Origin: Antennarius striatus
Taxonomy: Eukaryota > Chordata > Actinopteri > Lophiiformes > Antennariidae
NCBI RefSeq assembly: GCF_040054535.1
Contig: NC_090780.1
Coordinates: 14,088,501 to 14,152,500, forward strand
Direction: 5' to 3'
Length of the DNA stretch: 64,000 nucleotides
Notes under the pieces: generated by a model
Databases searched by the model: none
What the model was told of the DNA's origin: nothing
What the model saw: the letters and a program-made list of their open reading frames with translations, nothing else
Position numbers and translations under genes: made by a program
Shown here: piece by piece, positions 1 through 18,472 of the stretch
Layout: the number at the start of each line of letters is the position of its first letter
Numbering within the stretch: the stretch's first letter is position 1

Positions 1-300
1 CATGAGAACGTTCTTCACCGTGTTCCCCGTGAAGTGTTGAGGTAGGCTATGAGTCAGCTTGATCTGCCTGAGTGGGTAGTTGGTAGACTTCAAGCCATGT
101 ACACTCACACCAGAAGTAAAGTTTGTGATTAAAGATGGGGTCCAACAAGGCTCTATTCTTAGTCCTCTCTTATTTATCATCGTTTTAGAGGCCATCTCAA
201 GGGGATTTTGTACTAGCTGTCCCTGGGAGTTATTATATTCGGATGACCTTGTTTTAATATTTGAGTCCTTGGAGGATCTACAAAGAAAGACCAGACAGTA
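1..300 (+). mobile_element. LINE reverse-transcriptase fragment (degraded)
   Basis: Translation in two neighbouring frames gives pieces of a non-LTR retrotransposon reverse transcriptase: a stretch ending LPEWVVGRLQAMY, then VIKDGVQQGSILSPLLF and the catalytic-box remnant YSDDLVL (normally YADD) near 235-255. A stop and a frameshift break the frame around 120-130. Coding resemblance fades after about 300. The YSDD box and the GVQQGS..SPLLF motif are typical of LINE palm domains; the clade cannot be fixed from so short a piece. It is a dead fragment. Confidence 0.75.
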
Positions 301-3300
301 GCATAAGAGCAGCTGTCCTGAGGGAGAGGCTTGGTCTCATTGACCTTGAATCAACTCTTCGGCAGATCACTGTCTGGCCATATTCAGCAAAGCACTTCAA
401 TCATAGATAGTGCTGCCTCAAAGTCGAAGGCAGTAGACATCCAGGCAGACCTCAGAAGACTCTACAGGATAGTATTGGTGGTTACCGGAGAGTTACCCGT
501 GTCGTAGTGTTGGTGACAACCTTGACAGAAAGTGCTGGCCTACCACAGTCCATGATATGTCCAACCCACAGTCAATATTTCCTGCTGAAACCTTGCACAT
601 TATAAGTATAGAGTATATAAAATTAATCATGTCAGCTGATCACGTAGATAATGTTGAGTTTTATTTTATTCTATACTCTAGGGTCATGGGTCAGCTGGAG
701 CCTATCTCAGCTGGCCATGGATGAGAGGCAGGATACACCCCGGGTAAAGTGCTAGTTCATCACAGGGTATCTAAGCTCATTACGTCCCTTATTTACAGGC
801 CTTGTTCTCATGTTATCAGTGACCTCTATCAGGAGAGAACTCATGCATAGATCTGTTTCTGTCAGGGTTTTGCTGTTTACAGTTTGCAGTGTCTGCTGTT
901 TGAAGTGTAAATGTACAATAATAAAGAAAATGAAGGTAAAACATTAAGAGTTTTAGGAGATTAAATTAAAAAGACAGTGTCTTTTCATTAAAAAAGAAAT
1001 ATACATTTAGGTTAGAATGTCAGACTGCATGTTTTGTAGATTCACAGAGGTAACTGCAATCCTTTTCTCTACGTACAGTTGCTCACATGGGAACACTTGT
1101 AGCATTTCCTTGAACGACAATAGACTTATCTTGATGGGTGTATCTAAACTTTTCATCATGTAAATATAATACAAACTCGTAACCATTTTCCTCACTCCCC
1201 TTCCCTTCTTCCTGTTTTATGTTTGAATTACTTGCTGTATTGTTTGCTTAAAACAAGCAGGTAGGCCTCAACATTGCACATGAAACTGGCAGAGGCAGAG
1301 AAATCTGTTGTTGCAGTTGAGTGTGCATAGCCCAGCTATCATTGGGTGAAAAGCTGAGTAAACCCCAGACAGATCACTGATCCGCAAAGGCCTAAGAAAT
1401 TTGCAGATAAAAAACCCCCATAGAATTTCACATCTAATATGCAATTTAGTGATAGCAATTCACCTATAACCCATGTTTTTGGATCGTGGGCAGATGCCAG
1501 AACACAGAAGTGAATCCATGTAGACAATGACAGGACATCGAAAGGCAGAAAGACCTCAGTTGTGAATTTAAACCCAGAACCATCTTGCTGTAAAAGTAAA
1601 CTGACATTTTCATTTATGGCACAGAAATTAACAAATCACAACACATGTAAAATGTTGTTGTTTTTTTACCTATACCCTCAACCTGTTCGGATTAACATGT
1701 TATGAGGACTTTCAGCCAAATGTTGCTGCAGGGCCCTCTATGATGATTTTCACCTATAAATAATACATTTAGAACTGCATTTTACTCTTCAGGGTCAAGA
1801 TTACATTGTAATCCAGAATGCACCTCACTGATGTTTCACCTATGTGATGACCAACGACCAGCTGACACAGCAAATAAGAGGCTTCTGGGGCCCCTTTGTT
1901 GTCTGAGATTTAGAAGCAGTTACAGGCACCACCTGATGCTTATGTGGTCAATGATGCACAAAAAGTCTTCAAATCTTTACATTCAAAGGTACACCACTGT
2001 GTTTATTTGAACGTTTGATTAGATAGTGTGTAGAATAAAAAAATACCCACTTTTGGAATTGAACTGTTAAAAATTGTCTTAATTAACTCAGTAACCTTCT
2101 CAACGTAAGACAGAACAAAAAGCAGAATAACTTCACCAGTTCACCTTCTCATGGATTGGCACAATCTCCTGATGTCATCCTGTGGGAAGGCACCACTCTA
2201 TGTTAATTAATATTTAGCTACTGTCAATTACACAAGTTTTTGTGAGATTCAAATCTGGGTTCATGACTGACCAGTTCAGAGCTGTGACATCGTTGTCCTC
2301 CAGCGGTGAACTCACACAGGCCTGGATTTTATCTTGCTCAGCCCCATGAGATTGTAAGTTAAGGTGTAAATGATTTGACGGAGCTCTCTTTGCAGGTTGC
2401 ACCCAGATAAAACCCTCATCGGCAGTTGTGTAGTGACAGGTCAACAGGCCTCAGAGGGTGCCAGATAACAGGCACTGTCCCAAAGCTAATTTTGCCCAAA
2501 TCCATCCACAGTTGGCATATTCCCAACATCGGTCTGCCAGAAACAGAATTGGGTTGTAGTTAGTCATGCAACTAAAATAAACTCAACGGATCTCATGGTG
2601 ACAGTTGTAGTTAAATACTATTGTTTTGGAAGTATAGGTTTATTACAGGTGGCAGTGGCATCTGCTGCAGTAGTAATGGCTGGCTGGAACCTGTCTCTGA
2701 GGTGCAGCTGGTAAACACCTCAGTTCTGATTGAGAGCGGTCACATGGTTGACCAGAATGTGGGCCATCTGCTGTTGTTTTGCTACAAACTGCTGGTGACG
2801 ATATAGCGTTGTGGACTAGCCAGCATTTCTTTCATATTATATTACTATTTATTTTCATGTTTTTCACTGTGCCAGCCAAGATATTCTCACATATGTATTT
2901 TTTAGCTCAAACATGTTTGCTTCTAGTCATTTTGAATTAGCTGGATAGAGTCATGATGGTTGATTCTCTTTTACTTCTGAATCTAAAGTTGTGTCGTCAG
3001 ACTCTAGACTGCCATAAATCAGTCAAAAAAACAAGGTGTCTACATGTTGAGAATTATTTAAAAATAGACATAGCAGTAGATGTGAAGATGGAGGTATGTA
3101 CAGTACACAAGTGATGTCAAAGTCAATTATATTTATATAGCACCAAATCACGACAAAGGTTACATCAAGGCACTTTCCAAGAGAAGTACACACTGACTCT
3201 TTATTCTACAGAAGCCCAACAGCCCTCATGGAGAGAAAGAGAGATGCAGAGAGAAGTGATGAACAGGAACATAGACGTGTGCATTAACAGTAAGATTAAA

Positions 3301-3340
3301 ATTTATAGTATGTATAAAAGCTACAGTAACAACACTGACA
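301..3340. other. Intergenic stretch without recognisable genes
   Basis: No frame shows a protein I recognise and the open frames are all below 80 codons. The only structured item is a short interspersed-repeat fragment at about 672-780. Otherwise the sequence is ordinary AT-rich non-coding DNA. Confidence 0.6.
672..780 (-). repeat. Fragment of common teleost interspersed repeat
   Basis: This carries the same words seen in other copies in this window (49612-49862, 41270-41575, 63710-63800): a run like GGTCAGCTGGAGCCTATCTC, then GAGGCAGGATACACCC and a degenerate 'tggcgacctgtcc' block. It is in reverse orientation relative to the copy at 49612. The family is abundant in fish genomes and looks non-autonomous; I give it no formal name. 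Confidence 0.6.
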
Positions 3341-3352
3341 AACAATAGGCTG

Positions 3353-3469
3353 GTGATGATGATGATGACAATGATGATGATAATGATGATGATAACGGTA
3401 ATAATAATAATAGTAATTATAATAGTAATAATAATAATAATAATAAAAAAAAATAATAATAATAATAAC
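3353..3469. repeat. Trinucleotide repeat tract (GAT/AAT)n
   Basis: An imperfect run of GAT units changes into AAT units. The long open frames here encode only poly-Ile, poly-Tyr or poly-His and are artefacts of the repeat. Confidence 0.9.
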
Positions 3470-3584
3470 CACCCTAGTAAGAGCACTGAACACAACCTTG
3501 GAGCTGTTCTTTCTTCTTAATGTTAGATACATACTCCTGCTGGGTAATCACTGACCTTGCTGTAACGACAACATGAGTACGTTC

Positions 3585-3716
3585 TCACGCGCGCGCGCCT
3601 TAGCGCTTCTAAATATACACGCGCGTCTCTCTCCACTCGCTTCATTCATTGCAGCTTGAGCTGCTGGAAGGACCCGAACCCACCAGGCTGGGAATAGGAG
3701 GCTTCAAACCGACACC
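3585..3716 (+). promoter_or_regulatory. CpG-rich promoter-like segment
   Basis: A cluster of CpG steps, including an alternating CG run at 3588-3598 and ACGCGCGT near 3619-3626, sits in AT-rich surroundings just before an ATG in good context. It resembles a small CpG-island promoter. The CG run could also form Z-DNA. There is no direct evidence of transcription. Confidence 0.4.
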
Positions 3717-3759
3717 ATGAGGGGCTCCTGCCGCCCAAAAAACATACGGGACAGAGCAG
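3717..3759 (+). CDS. Candidate first coding exon, possibly an alternative pfkfb4 exon 1
   Basis: ATG at 3717 lies in a good Kozak context (CACC before ATG). It opens 14 codons, MRGSCRPKNIRDRA, and then a single G followed by a strong donor, gtaggc, at 3760. The exon therefore ends in phase 1. No other coding exon on this strand is visible until pfkfb4, whose exon 2 (13526) needs exactly a phase-1 donor beginning with G. PFKFB genes in vertebrates commonly use alternative first exons spliced onto the conserved MTN(C/S)PT exon. This could thus be a second pfkfb4 N-terminus. It could equally be the first exon of an unrelated or non-coding transcript. The link is inference only. Confidence 0.3.
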
Positions 3760-6700
3760 GTAGGCAGCAGTTCCCGCTGAGTTCTCACTGTTGTTGTTTT
3801 TTATTTTTTTTTAAAGTATTTGTTGCCACTTTATCGGCCGTGTGCTCAGGGCGCTGCGGAGCGGCTGTGCTAGCAGTAAGTAAACAAGCCTGTGTCACGT
3901 AGACATGCTCCAGAGCTGTCAGCTCCAACCGAGGAGAGGCGGGGCGGCCTGCGACACACAGCGTTCCATTTACAACACACTTTATACCGCAAGTTTTACG
4001 GTGCAAAGAATTAGTTTGTCGCTTTGGGAATGCAAGTGATGCTTTGGTAGATGGAGTCTTCCGGTCCGCTGTCTGTGTGCAGCTGCTAGCCTGTGAGCTA
4101 ATTACTGGACTGAAAGTAAACACAGGCTCGTCTCTCGTCATGTATGGTGTCAGAGAGCTCTAATCCCACCTGTATTCACTCATGAATCCCATCTGATTAA
4201 ACTGTTGGATTAAGCTGATTTAGTCATTAATATGGAACTACCGGGTGGTTATTCTACCATAAAGTGTGTCAGAAAGAGAGTAAAACTCCCAACACTTCCT
4301 GTAAAGTGACGATTGTTATAAATGCAACACACTGTATGTGGTCTGTCAGTAGGTCTTGTTCCCACCAAAGTTATGCATAGAACTAATACATTAATGATGT
4401 CTTTGTTGTAAATGCATACTTCCTTTTGTAGCAGTGGATGAGACAGATTGAAAGGAGATTTCAGAAGATGTCAAATCTTTGATTCAGAATCCTGGTCTGA
4501 ACTTTGTTGTGTTTGTTTGTATGTCCACCCCACTACATTTCCTGTTGTGAGAGTTCCTGTTATGAATGCTACAAACGATTTTGTGTATATGAATGGTACC
4601 TGAACCTTTGGCAATACCTTGGCATATACATAGCCCATAGTGTAATGACTCACCTTTTGTAAAACCAACCAATGGCATTGTTGTGGTTGTGTATTCTGCA
4701 GAGCCAGATCAATATTTCGTTACTCAACTGTTGTGCTGATGATTGTCACGCAGAAAAGGAAAATTCTAGTAAAGGTGTTCAGATGTAGAGATTGTTGAAG
4801 GGAGGTTTCCACTGCTGGTCTGGGAGAAGTACGTCAGAGTTGTTAAAATGAGTGGAGACTGCGGTGTTGTGACAGATGTAGATGGGATGATCAGAGCTCA
4901 GGATGGACATGTGAGGAGGATATCGTCAGCCTGTCTGCTGGCCAACATGTAGATGGGTAGGGCTCAGCAGGACAACATATTATGTGAAGTTGAACTGTTG
5001 GATTATGCATTGACAAAAAAAAAAACAGCCTTTATACTGGCAGTATGATTGTCAGTCATATTAGCTGTATGCTCCTGCTGCTTTTATAAATATCTATTTT
5101 AGATGACCCTGGCCGTGAAAGCATCATGCTAGCTTTTTTTCCTGAAGTGGGTCGTGTTAAAGACTGCAGACAGAAGAATATGCTTCACAGATCACATCCC
5201 TGAATGCACTACATGGAAGTCTGTTGCTCTCCAGGGTGTGTATCTATCTATACAGTATTCATTCCTTAGATGATGCCCGCTGCAGAAAATCAGCCTTTTC
5301 TTCACTCCCCTCATTTCTATTTTTTCCTCAGGAGTCATTGTTTTCTTCTGTTTTTATCTCAGTCCTTCCTGCTCTGAATAATCACCATAAATCTGTCGTT
5401 CTCCTCCCTGTTCCCTCACTTGCTCCCTCCCTCTCAGCGCCTCCCTCCCTGCCTGCTCTCTATCTGGGGGAAAGTTCACCCGCTCACTCAGAATCTCATT
5501 ACAGGCTTCAGACGGCGCTGCAGCCTCCATGTCTATGTGTAATAATCATGCAGTGCTGGTGCGCCCACTCACTATGATCTTCCAGCAGATGATTTGTATT
5601 TAGGAGCATTTTAAGCTCAGAATTTTTACCGTTATTACCTCTTCTAGATAGGTAATGTTTTTTTTACCAGCATTGATAGCAAGATCAAACAAAACTCGTA
5701 GATTATTTTTCATAGAATGGTGGTTATACAAAAGACTGGGCTTTACCCTCAATCCCTATTTTTCCAAGACAATATCTGTCACTTGCAGATAAACGTCTCT
5801 TAAAATTAGAGTTAAACTTAGTGTAATGTGGAATACATGCAACCATCAGATTTTGGAGCTGATTCTTGCAATAACTGTCATGAGCAAAACATTTTTAATA
5901 GCTATCAAAAATGCACTGTAGACATATTTGATAAATGTAATCATTTAAAGTCATGCTTCAAGCTAAGATATATTTTTAAAATCTCTGCACCTTTCCAGTT
6001 TTTTTCATTAAAGTATTTTGGAACGATTGGATATAATTTTGACCACTATGAGGCGCCACTCTGAGCTTCATGATGATGGTGTTATAAATTTGATGCAAAC
6101 AACATTCAAAAAAGCATGGACTGATAAAACTCCTCGTATTCCAAAGACTGTCGACACCCTTGTCCTCATAGTCTGCTTTGGTTCCAATTATGTGACTTGT
6201 ATTTTACATAATCGTATGTTTTGATCTTTGTGTACAAGGTCATTGAAAAATGAAAGATATTTTCCATAAACTGCCCAAAACAATGTCCCTAAAGTAAATG
6301 GTTTCTTGGTATTGTACAGGAGAATGTGACTACCCTGACCTTAACTCCACCAGCAACACTTTAAATAACAAAGTCCTGCAAATCCCTGCAGTCAAGATTC
6401 TGTCATCTTTTTAAAAGTCTCCCCAAGAGTTCTAGAGAGGGAGAACTACATGTTAATGTAAATGTTACACTCTGACATGACATTGGTTTTTGGTATAAAA
6501 AGGAACAAAACTCAAGAAATTTTGCACAATATTGGAATTTATATGATAATATCCAGTGACAGAGGATATCAGGATATTAGAAAAGATCAAACCCGAAGTT
6601 GCGTTTGCTGCGTATGTATTGTTTTGTTAGTTGTTTATTTCAGTCCTTTATTAATGCTGGTGAAGCTCAAACATTTTCTATTGATGCTTACATTCCAATG

Positions 6701-7182
6701 TAATATGGCAATAGCAGTCAGCATTTAGTTTTATGAACTCTATGATTATCGTAATTCAGTCAGTAACAAAACAAAGACAAACAACACTAAAAATATGATT
6801 TCTGTGTCTGATTGAAAAAACATTGTACACAATCAGTAATGAGGGAGTCTTCCATCAGAATTACAGCAGTAATACTCTTCATGGACAGTCACAACTGTCT
6901 ACAGTAGATGCCATGTCATGGTATCCATTCTTCTTTCAGAGCTAGTTGGATTTGCTGCCAGTCTGGAGGATGTTCAGTCCATCACGCTTGTTCGGTCACC
7001 CCACCGGTGTTCAGTGGGTTTTAGGCCAAAGGTCATGGCTGCCCAGCCCAGAACTGCTGTCTAGGAACTGGGGACAAACACATGACTCTTATGAAGTAAC
7101 TGCCATTGCACCAGTGTAAGATCATCAGTCTTTAAATCCATCATATCCTGTAGTTCGTCACAATCATTATAATCTGGAGGGT

Positions 7183-7184
<2 letters not shown>
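3760..7184. other. Non-coding stretch, nothing recognised
   Basis: No recognisable exons, RNA genes or clear transposon coding remnants are visible. The open frame at 5224-5577 is low complexity (Ser, Leu and Pro from pyrimidine-rich DNA) and is probably chance. Confidence 0.5.

Positions 7185-7214
<30 letters not shown>
7185..7214. repeat. (AC)15 microsatellite
   Basis: An uninterrupted dinucleotide run of 30 bp. Confidence 0.95.
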
Positions 7215-7217
<3 letters not shown>

Positions 7218-7525
7218 TGCACCAGTGAACAGAGCGCATGCATCAGAAAACATAAAACATCGACAATCTGAAAAGTGGACACAAATATCTGCATTCTCTA
7301 GGTGGTCCCAGGTGATAGTGAAGTAACACTCACCCTCTTGCAAGTTACAGCTGGAGTAGTTTTGTTGCTCTGGTCCGGGTACAGAAAGGAGCCTGACTGC
7401 TCCAAGCTACAGGGCAGACCCAAATATTTGGTACATCACAGCTGCTGAGGTTTTCATGAGAGTAATTCAGGGCACATCCAACATATGCAACATTACCACT
7501 CATTCCAAGATGAGTTGAGTTGTCA

Positions 7526-8580
7526 GGAAGGTATAGTCTTCAGAGGAGAGAGTAGTGATACCAGACAAACTCAGTGCTGACATCACGCAGCGCATCCACT
7601 CCTCTCATCTAGGAGTTGAAGGATGTCTCAGGCGTGCTAAAGAGTGTGTTTATTGGCAAGGGATGAATGAGTGCATAAAGACTTTCATCTCAAAATGTGA
7701 CATATGCAGGTCGGTAGATCCTAAGCAACAGAGGGAAACACTGCATCCTCATGACATGACACACAGACCCTGGGCCAAAGTGGGAACTGACTTGTTTTCA
7801 TTTCATAACAAGGACTATTTGATAACAGTTGACTACTATTCACACTTCTGGGAAGTAGATTATCTACCTGACACTAAGAGCAGTACAGTTATCAGAAAGT
7901 TGAAAGCTCATTTTGCACGACAAGGAATACCAGATGTAGTCATTTCTGATAATGGACCACAATATGCCTCACAGGAGTTTAAGAGGTTTAGCCAACTGTG
8001 GGAATTTGAACACAGAACATCTTCACCAGGATACGCTCAGAGCAAAGGGAAAGCAGGGTCTGCAGTGAAAACAGCCAAAGCTGCAGCAGCTTGACAAGAT
8101 CCATATCTAGCCATATTAGATCATCGCAATACCCCGAGCCAAGGTGTTAATACAAGCCCAGCACAGAGACTTTTGAGCAGGAGGACCAGGACACTTCTTC
8201 CTGTCAAAGACATTCTGTTAGTGCCTAAGGTAACAGACAACACACAAGGACTCATAGAAAACAGACATAGACAAGAGAAATATTACAACCGCACAGCGAA
8301 GGACATGGACACTCTTGTAAGAGTACAAGAGTAAGGTGATTAAATCTGTAAGTCACAGATCTTGTGAAGTCAAAATGGAGTCTGGAGGTGTTTTGAGGAG
8401 AAACCGCCGTCATCCTAGACGCAACTACGGTACACCAGATACACACACACAACAGGAACTGTGTTATACACGCTACAAGACGTGGTGAAACAGGTTCAAG
8501 TAGGAGACCAGAAAACTGTCACTACACGGTCAGGTCGTCAGGTTATTAGACCCCATTACCCGAGAGACTATTGTGAGTGA
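7526..8580 (+). mobile_element. Ty3/gypsy-type retrotransposon integrase relic
   Basis: An open frame of 179 codons (7555-8094, with coding similarity starting upstream near 7526) is a retroelement integrase. The H2C2 zinc-binding motif is present (H15, H18, C48, C51 counted from the 7555 codon). The core has D79 (GTDLF) and D132 (ISDNGPQYAS). The residue 35 positions after D132 plus one, where the catalytic glutamate should be, is glycine (G168 in QSKGKAGSAV). After 8094 the similarity continues through stops and frameshifts to about 8580, where a pol C-terminal tail of the type RQVIRPHYPRDY ends. No intact reverse transcriptase, protease or gag was seen upstream. This is a truncated, catalytically dead copy. 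Confidence 0.85.
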
Positions 8581-8883
8581 TAACATGGTAGTTTGACAGG
8601 CTACACATGATTGTGAGAAAAGGACAAGGTGTGTAATAAGTAATGTTAATGATGTGCTATGTTGATGTGTTGTACCAAGAAAACAGGACAAAAGGAACTT
8701 TTTATGTATAATGTCATTGTTAAAACTTTGGTGTAAGAGAAAGAAAATACCAATGTTAAGTTGCACTGTAACCCACTGAGGTGATTTTGATTTATGATGC
8801 TTCGAAGTAATTTTTCCTGTTAAGGATGGACTTTATGCTTTATGTTGAGAATTATTTAATTTTGAAGAAAGAATGTAACTTCA

Positions 8884-9140
8884 AGAAAAAAAGGAAAGAT
8901 GTTACAATATGATTGTAGTTCTTGTATGGGTTGTCCTGAGGACACATTTGAATGTAACAACACTGTGTGTGATGCGCTGAAAACTAACAGAAATGCATGT
9001 ACTGAGAGTGTAAAGAGAATTTCCCCTCTGGGGATCAATAAAAGTTTGAATTGAATTATTGAATTATAACACTGCTGTGAACAGAGATGCAGTAGAGCGC
9101 ATGTGTTGTAACCCGGCTGCTCAATAAAGATTACAAGTAA
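8884..9140 (+). mobile_element. Putative polypurine tract and start of a 3' LTR
   Basis: About 300 bp after the pol relic, the purine run AAGAAAAAAAGGAAAGA (about 8883-8899) is followed directly by TGTTACA, the usual order of a polypurine tract and the 5' end of an LTR. A polyadenylation-like AATAAA lies at about 9124. The far end of the LTR was not identified and no second copy was seen upstream, so the limits are approximate. A segment with TCAATAAAAG near 9026-9035 may be a separate repeat tail. Confidence 0.4.
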
Positions 9141-9479
9141 GCATGGATATTGCTCTAACCGTCCATTCTGTATAGTTTAGTGTTAGGACAAACAGAACAG
9201 AATGAAACAAAAGCAATTTAAGATAAAGAGAAGTTGTCGTTTGTTTGTTTTTTGTTAAAATGAACGAAAAACAAATGTGCTTTCAAATCAGATCAGTATG
9301 TATTTCTATATGGCAATATGTGAACATTTTGTCCTCAAAGTTGATGTGTTCAAAGCAAGAAAAATTGACAAGTGTAAAGATGTAAGCGAGTTTGCCGAGG
9401 GCCAAATTGTGATAGCTATATGACTGGGTCAGAGCAGATAGTGTGGGGTGTTCCTGTCTGCAGTAAGGATTTATCAAAA

Positions 9480-10201
9480 CAGTTCCAAGGAAGAAGCAGT
9501 GTTGAACTGGCGACAGGGTGAGGGACGATGGAGTCTGCCCTGTTTGTTGTGAGTCAACAAACAAGCTACTATAGTTCAGATTGGTGAAGAAGTTAATACT
9601 GGGTCTGGTAGAACAGTGTCAGAATACACCAAGATTCACGGTTTGTTGTGTATGGAGCTGCACAGAGACAGAACAGTCAGGGTGACTCCTGTCTACTGTT
9701 GAAGAGCCAACAATGAGCCTGTGAGTGTCAGAACTGGACTACAGAGCAACAGAAGGTGGTCTAGTCTGATGAATCACATTTACTCTTACAGCCCTTGGAT
9801 CGATGGGCCTTTCTTAAGAAGGAAACTCATGGCACCAGGACGCACTGTGGGGAAAAAAGGCAAGCCAACAAAGGCAGTGTGAGGCTTTGGGCAATGTTCT
9901 GCTGTGGAAGTTGATTTGACATGTTTGCCTACCAAGTCATGGTGTAGCTTCTTCAGCATGCTCCCCCCCGCCACAAAGCAAAAATGGTTCGGAAGTGGTT
10001 GTAGGTGCTGATTTTGTCTTCCAGTCTCCCAATTTACAGGACTTAAAGATCTGCTGTTTGTCTTTCTGCCAGATCCCACAGCATCCCCTCAGAGGGCTGG
10101 TTGACTGCATTTCTCAAAGGGTCAGGACTGTTTTAGCAGTAGGAAGGGGACCAATACAATATGATACAAGTGATCATAATGTTATGGCTAATTGTTGTAA
10201 G
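9480..10201 (+). mobile_element. Degraded Tc1-like DNA transposon relic
   Basis: Broken frames resemble transposase fragments, such as a RATEGGLV-like piece near 9750 and a PQHPLRGLVDCISQRVRTVL piece at 10078-10137. The stretch ends with a GATCATAATGTTATGGCTAA block at 10170-10190. This closely resembles the terminal repeat of a widespread fish Tc1-like family. I did not find the matching left end. All frames are broken. Confidence 0.45.
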
Positions 10202-10389
10202 TGGCATTATTGTACCCTGATTTTTAAAGCGAGCACACAGTGCCACCTAGCGGCTGTGACTCTACATTGTGTCAGGCTGACAAACTTAAAAACACCGCAG
10301 ACTACTAAAAGTCCGTATGTTTAGATCAGGATGAAGATATGATATATTGGATATATAAATTTGGTATTAGTCAGGTACCTTAAATGAAT

Positions 10390-10500
10390 ATAGTTGGTGT
10401 AAGAGAAGAGGATGCAAAGGACAGGGTTAGATGGAGGCAATTGATTCTCTGTGGTGACCCCTGAAGGGAAAAGCCGAAAGGAAAAGAAGACCTTAAACGA
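10390..10500 (+). mobile_element. 3' tail of an RTE-type LINE
   Basis: The words GGTTAGATGGAGGCAATTGA and GGTGACCCCTGAAGGGAAAA, followed by AGCCGAAAGGAAAAGAAGA, are typical of the 3' end of fish RTE elements (the 'gcgacccctgaaagggaa' tail). It is non-coding and truncated. Confidence 0.55.
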
Positions 10501-11084
10501 ATATCCAATGGTTTAATAATAGAGTAGTCACTTAGCAGTATAGTGCAAGGCTCTGTGGTTAGCTTTTTGAAAATGATGATTGTCCATTTTTTTTATTGTT
10601 ACTGTACTGTAAACAGGAATTCAAACTGAGATATTTACCTGGTAACTAAACCCGCGACTGGACCAAATGATGACATTTTACCCAAATATGATCCTTGACA
10701 AAATAAGAAATGGATAATTTTCAGCATGGATAATTATTATTAACATTTAGAATCAATGCGTTTATCATCAGTAGTGTAGGAGTTATCAGGAAAACTGATT
10801 TCCCATTACAGTCATTATGTCAGTTATATATTAGGCACCCATGTTTTACTCTGCAAGCTTCAATTGTATATGGTGGAGGACCACTATGTGCAGATGTTAT
10901 ATGAAATGTGAGATGTTTTGATAGGTCTTTATTGTTACTTGGCATGTGGTAATATTACTGTGTTTACAGGAGAGCAGCTGGAAAACTGTTAAGTCTAAAA
11001 GCTTAGGAGCAGGATTCAAATCAATTTACCATGACAAATGAAGTAGGGGTCATTTTAAGAGAAGAGTCAGTTCAAGAGTGCATC

Positions 11085-11345
11085 TGAGGTGAAAAGATTG
11101 TCAGATTGAATGATGAAGGTGAAAATTAGGGTGTCGTGTATAATATGATTAGGGGTTATGCTCCACAGGTAGGATGTGAACTGGAGGAGAACAAGAAATT
11201 CTGGATGTAGGTAGAAGAAGTTAGCGGGAACATTCCGGAGACGGAGAGACTTGTGCTTGGTGCAGATTAAAATGCACTTGTTGGGGAAGAAAAGAGGGGA
11301 AGTGATGGGGAAGTTTGGCATCCAGGAACAAAACTGGTAAAAAAT
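11085..11345 (+). mobile_element. RTE LINE endonuclease fragment (degraded)
   Basis: Positions 11146-11212 match 48217-48275 almost base for base, with the shared word ATGCTCCACAGGTAGGATGT. The frame reads RGYAPQVGCELEENKKFW and then stops; a second piece reads ETERLVLGAD. It is a short dead copy of the same endonuclease domain described at 47650-48600. Confidence 0.7.
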
Positions 11346-11579
11346 GTTTTTAAAAGGCCCCAACTTGTTCAATTAAGTCAGTAAATGATCCAGAATCGGC
11401 ATCTGTACTCAACATCCACTTCTACACACAACTTCACCAAAAAAAATCAAAATGTACAGTATATTTGAACATGAATATTTTTCATAATTTTAAATCCTTC
11501 TTGGTGAAATAACACATTTAATCTACAGAGGAGTTACTGGTAGTGCACCTGTGGGAGTGTGTCCTGAACTTGTTGTTTT

Positions 11580-12533
11580 AATTGTGCTGATTCGATAACG
11601 TTTAGTGAACACGAGCTCCGAACGCTGAGCATGCGCTCATTATCACCGATCTAGCTCTCCTATTGGTTGCAGTATCTGTATACTCTTCTCTGATTGGCTC
11701 AACATTCTGCTGCATTCACTGCCCATGTGTGCTGCATGTGGTCAGAAACTTTGTTTTTCTCTTAACTCTGCTTTTCTCCTGCTTCTTTTTGCTCACTCAC
11801 TGCGGATTACGGTAATATACTAAAAAAAAAAGATTTTCCTAGAAAACGTGTCTGACTTCTATTTATGTTCTGGATCTACGTGTGGCAATGATTTGAAGAA
11901 TTGTTTTTGTTGCAGTTACACCTGTGAAGGTTCAGTAAACAACTGGAGGACCTTACAAAATAATCAGAAACCCGCAAACAACAAAATACACATTGTAAAA
12001 GAGGACTAAGGCATCAACACAATACAGTATATCTAAAGAAGAGTCTCTGCAAGTATTGATACACGTTTACATCTTCTTTAGTTTATAAAATGATAGAAAG
12101 ACCTACGTGTGTTCTCTATGTAGTCAACATTTGCCATGACCTGCACTCACCGTTTCAATCTATATTACTAGAAGAGGGAAAAACCAAATAGTAGACACCT
12201 TATTCGTATCACAACATACCCTTCCAGTCTTAAAACATCTGCTTACGAGCCAATTAAATTAGAGTTGGAAACAAAAATGATAAACAATTCAGACGTGAAC
12301 ACAATAATCACACATTAACCCTTATTAAATGCTGTTTAGCCTGCATTTCAGCATTTCATTCAATCGCCTGGTTGTTTTGCGCCTCCGTGGCGTTGCGCTC
12401 CTTCTCCAGTCGTTACGGTAACGAGAGCCCGCTGCGTCTCAGCTGACCTCCCCCCGGTCTGCAGAATCAGACGGGCGGTGCAGGAGCTCGACATCTCAAT
12501 GTGTCCCTAGCAGCGCAACATCCAACATCCGTG
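11580..12533 (+). promoter_or_regulatory. pfkfb4 upstream region with promoter-like motifs
   Basis: Two inverted CCAAT boxes (ATTGG at 11662-11666 and 11693-11697) lie 31 bp apart, a spacing common in NF-Y-bound promoters. ACGTG cores, compatible with hypoxia-response elements, occur at 11878-11882 and 12105-12109. A more CpG-rich block lies at 12367-12480 with the interrupted palindrome CGTTACGGTAACG at 12411-12423. PFKFB4 is a known HIF-1 target, but single ACGTG words are common. The transcription start cannot be placed. Confidence 0.4.

Positions 12534-18472
<5,939 letters not shown>

Noticed and set aside
3785-4141. 118-codon minus-strand open frame beside the CpG-rich segment
   Set aside because: It is Lys/Gln-rich where it reads a poly-T stretch in reverse and has no family resemblance. 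It is more likely a by-product of GC-rich sequence.
5224-5577. 117-codon plus-strand open frame with Ser/Pro/Leu-rich product
   Set aside because: The frame follows a pyrimidine-rich tract and shows no domain, Kozak start or splice context of note.
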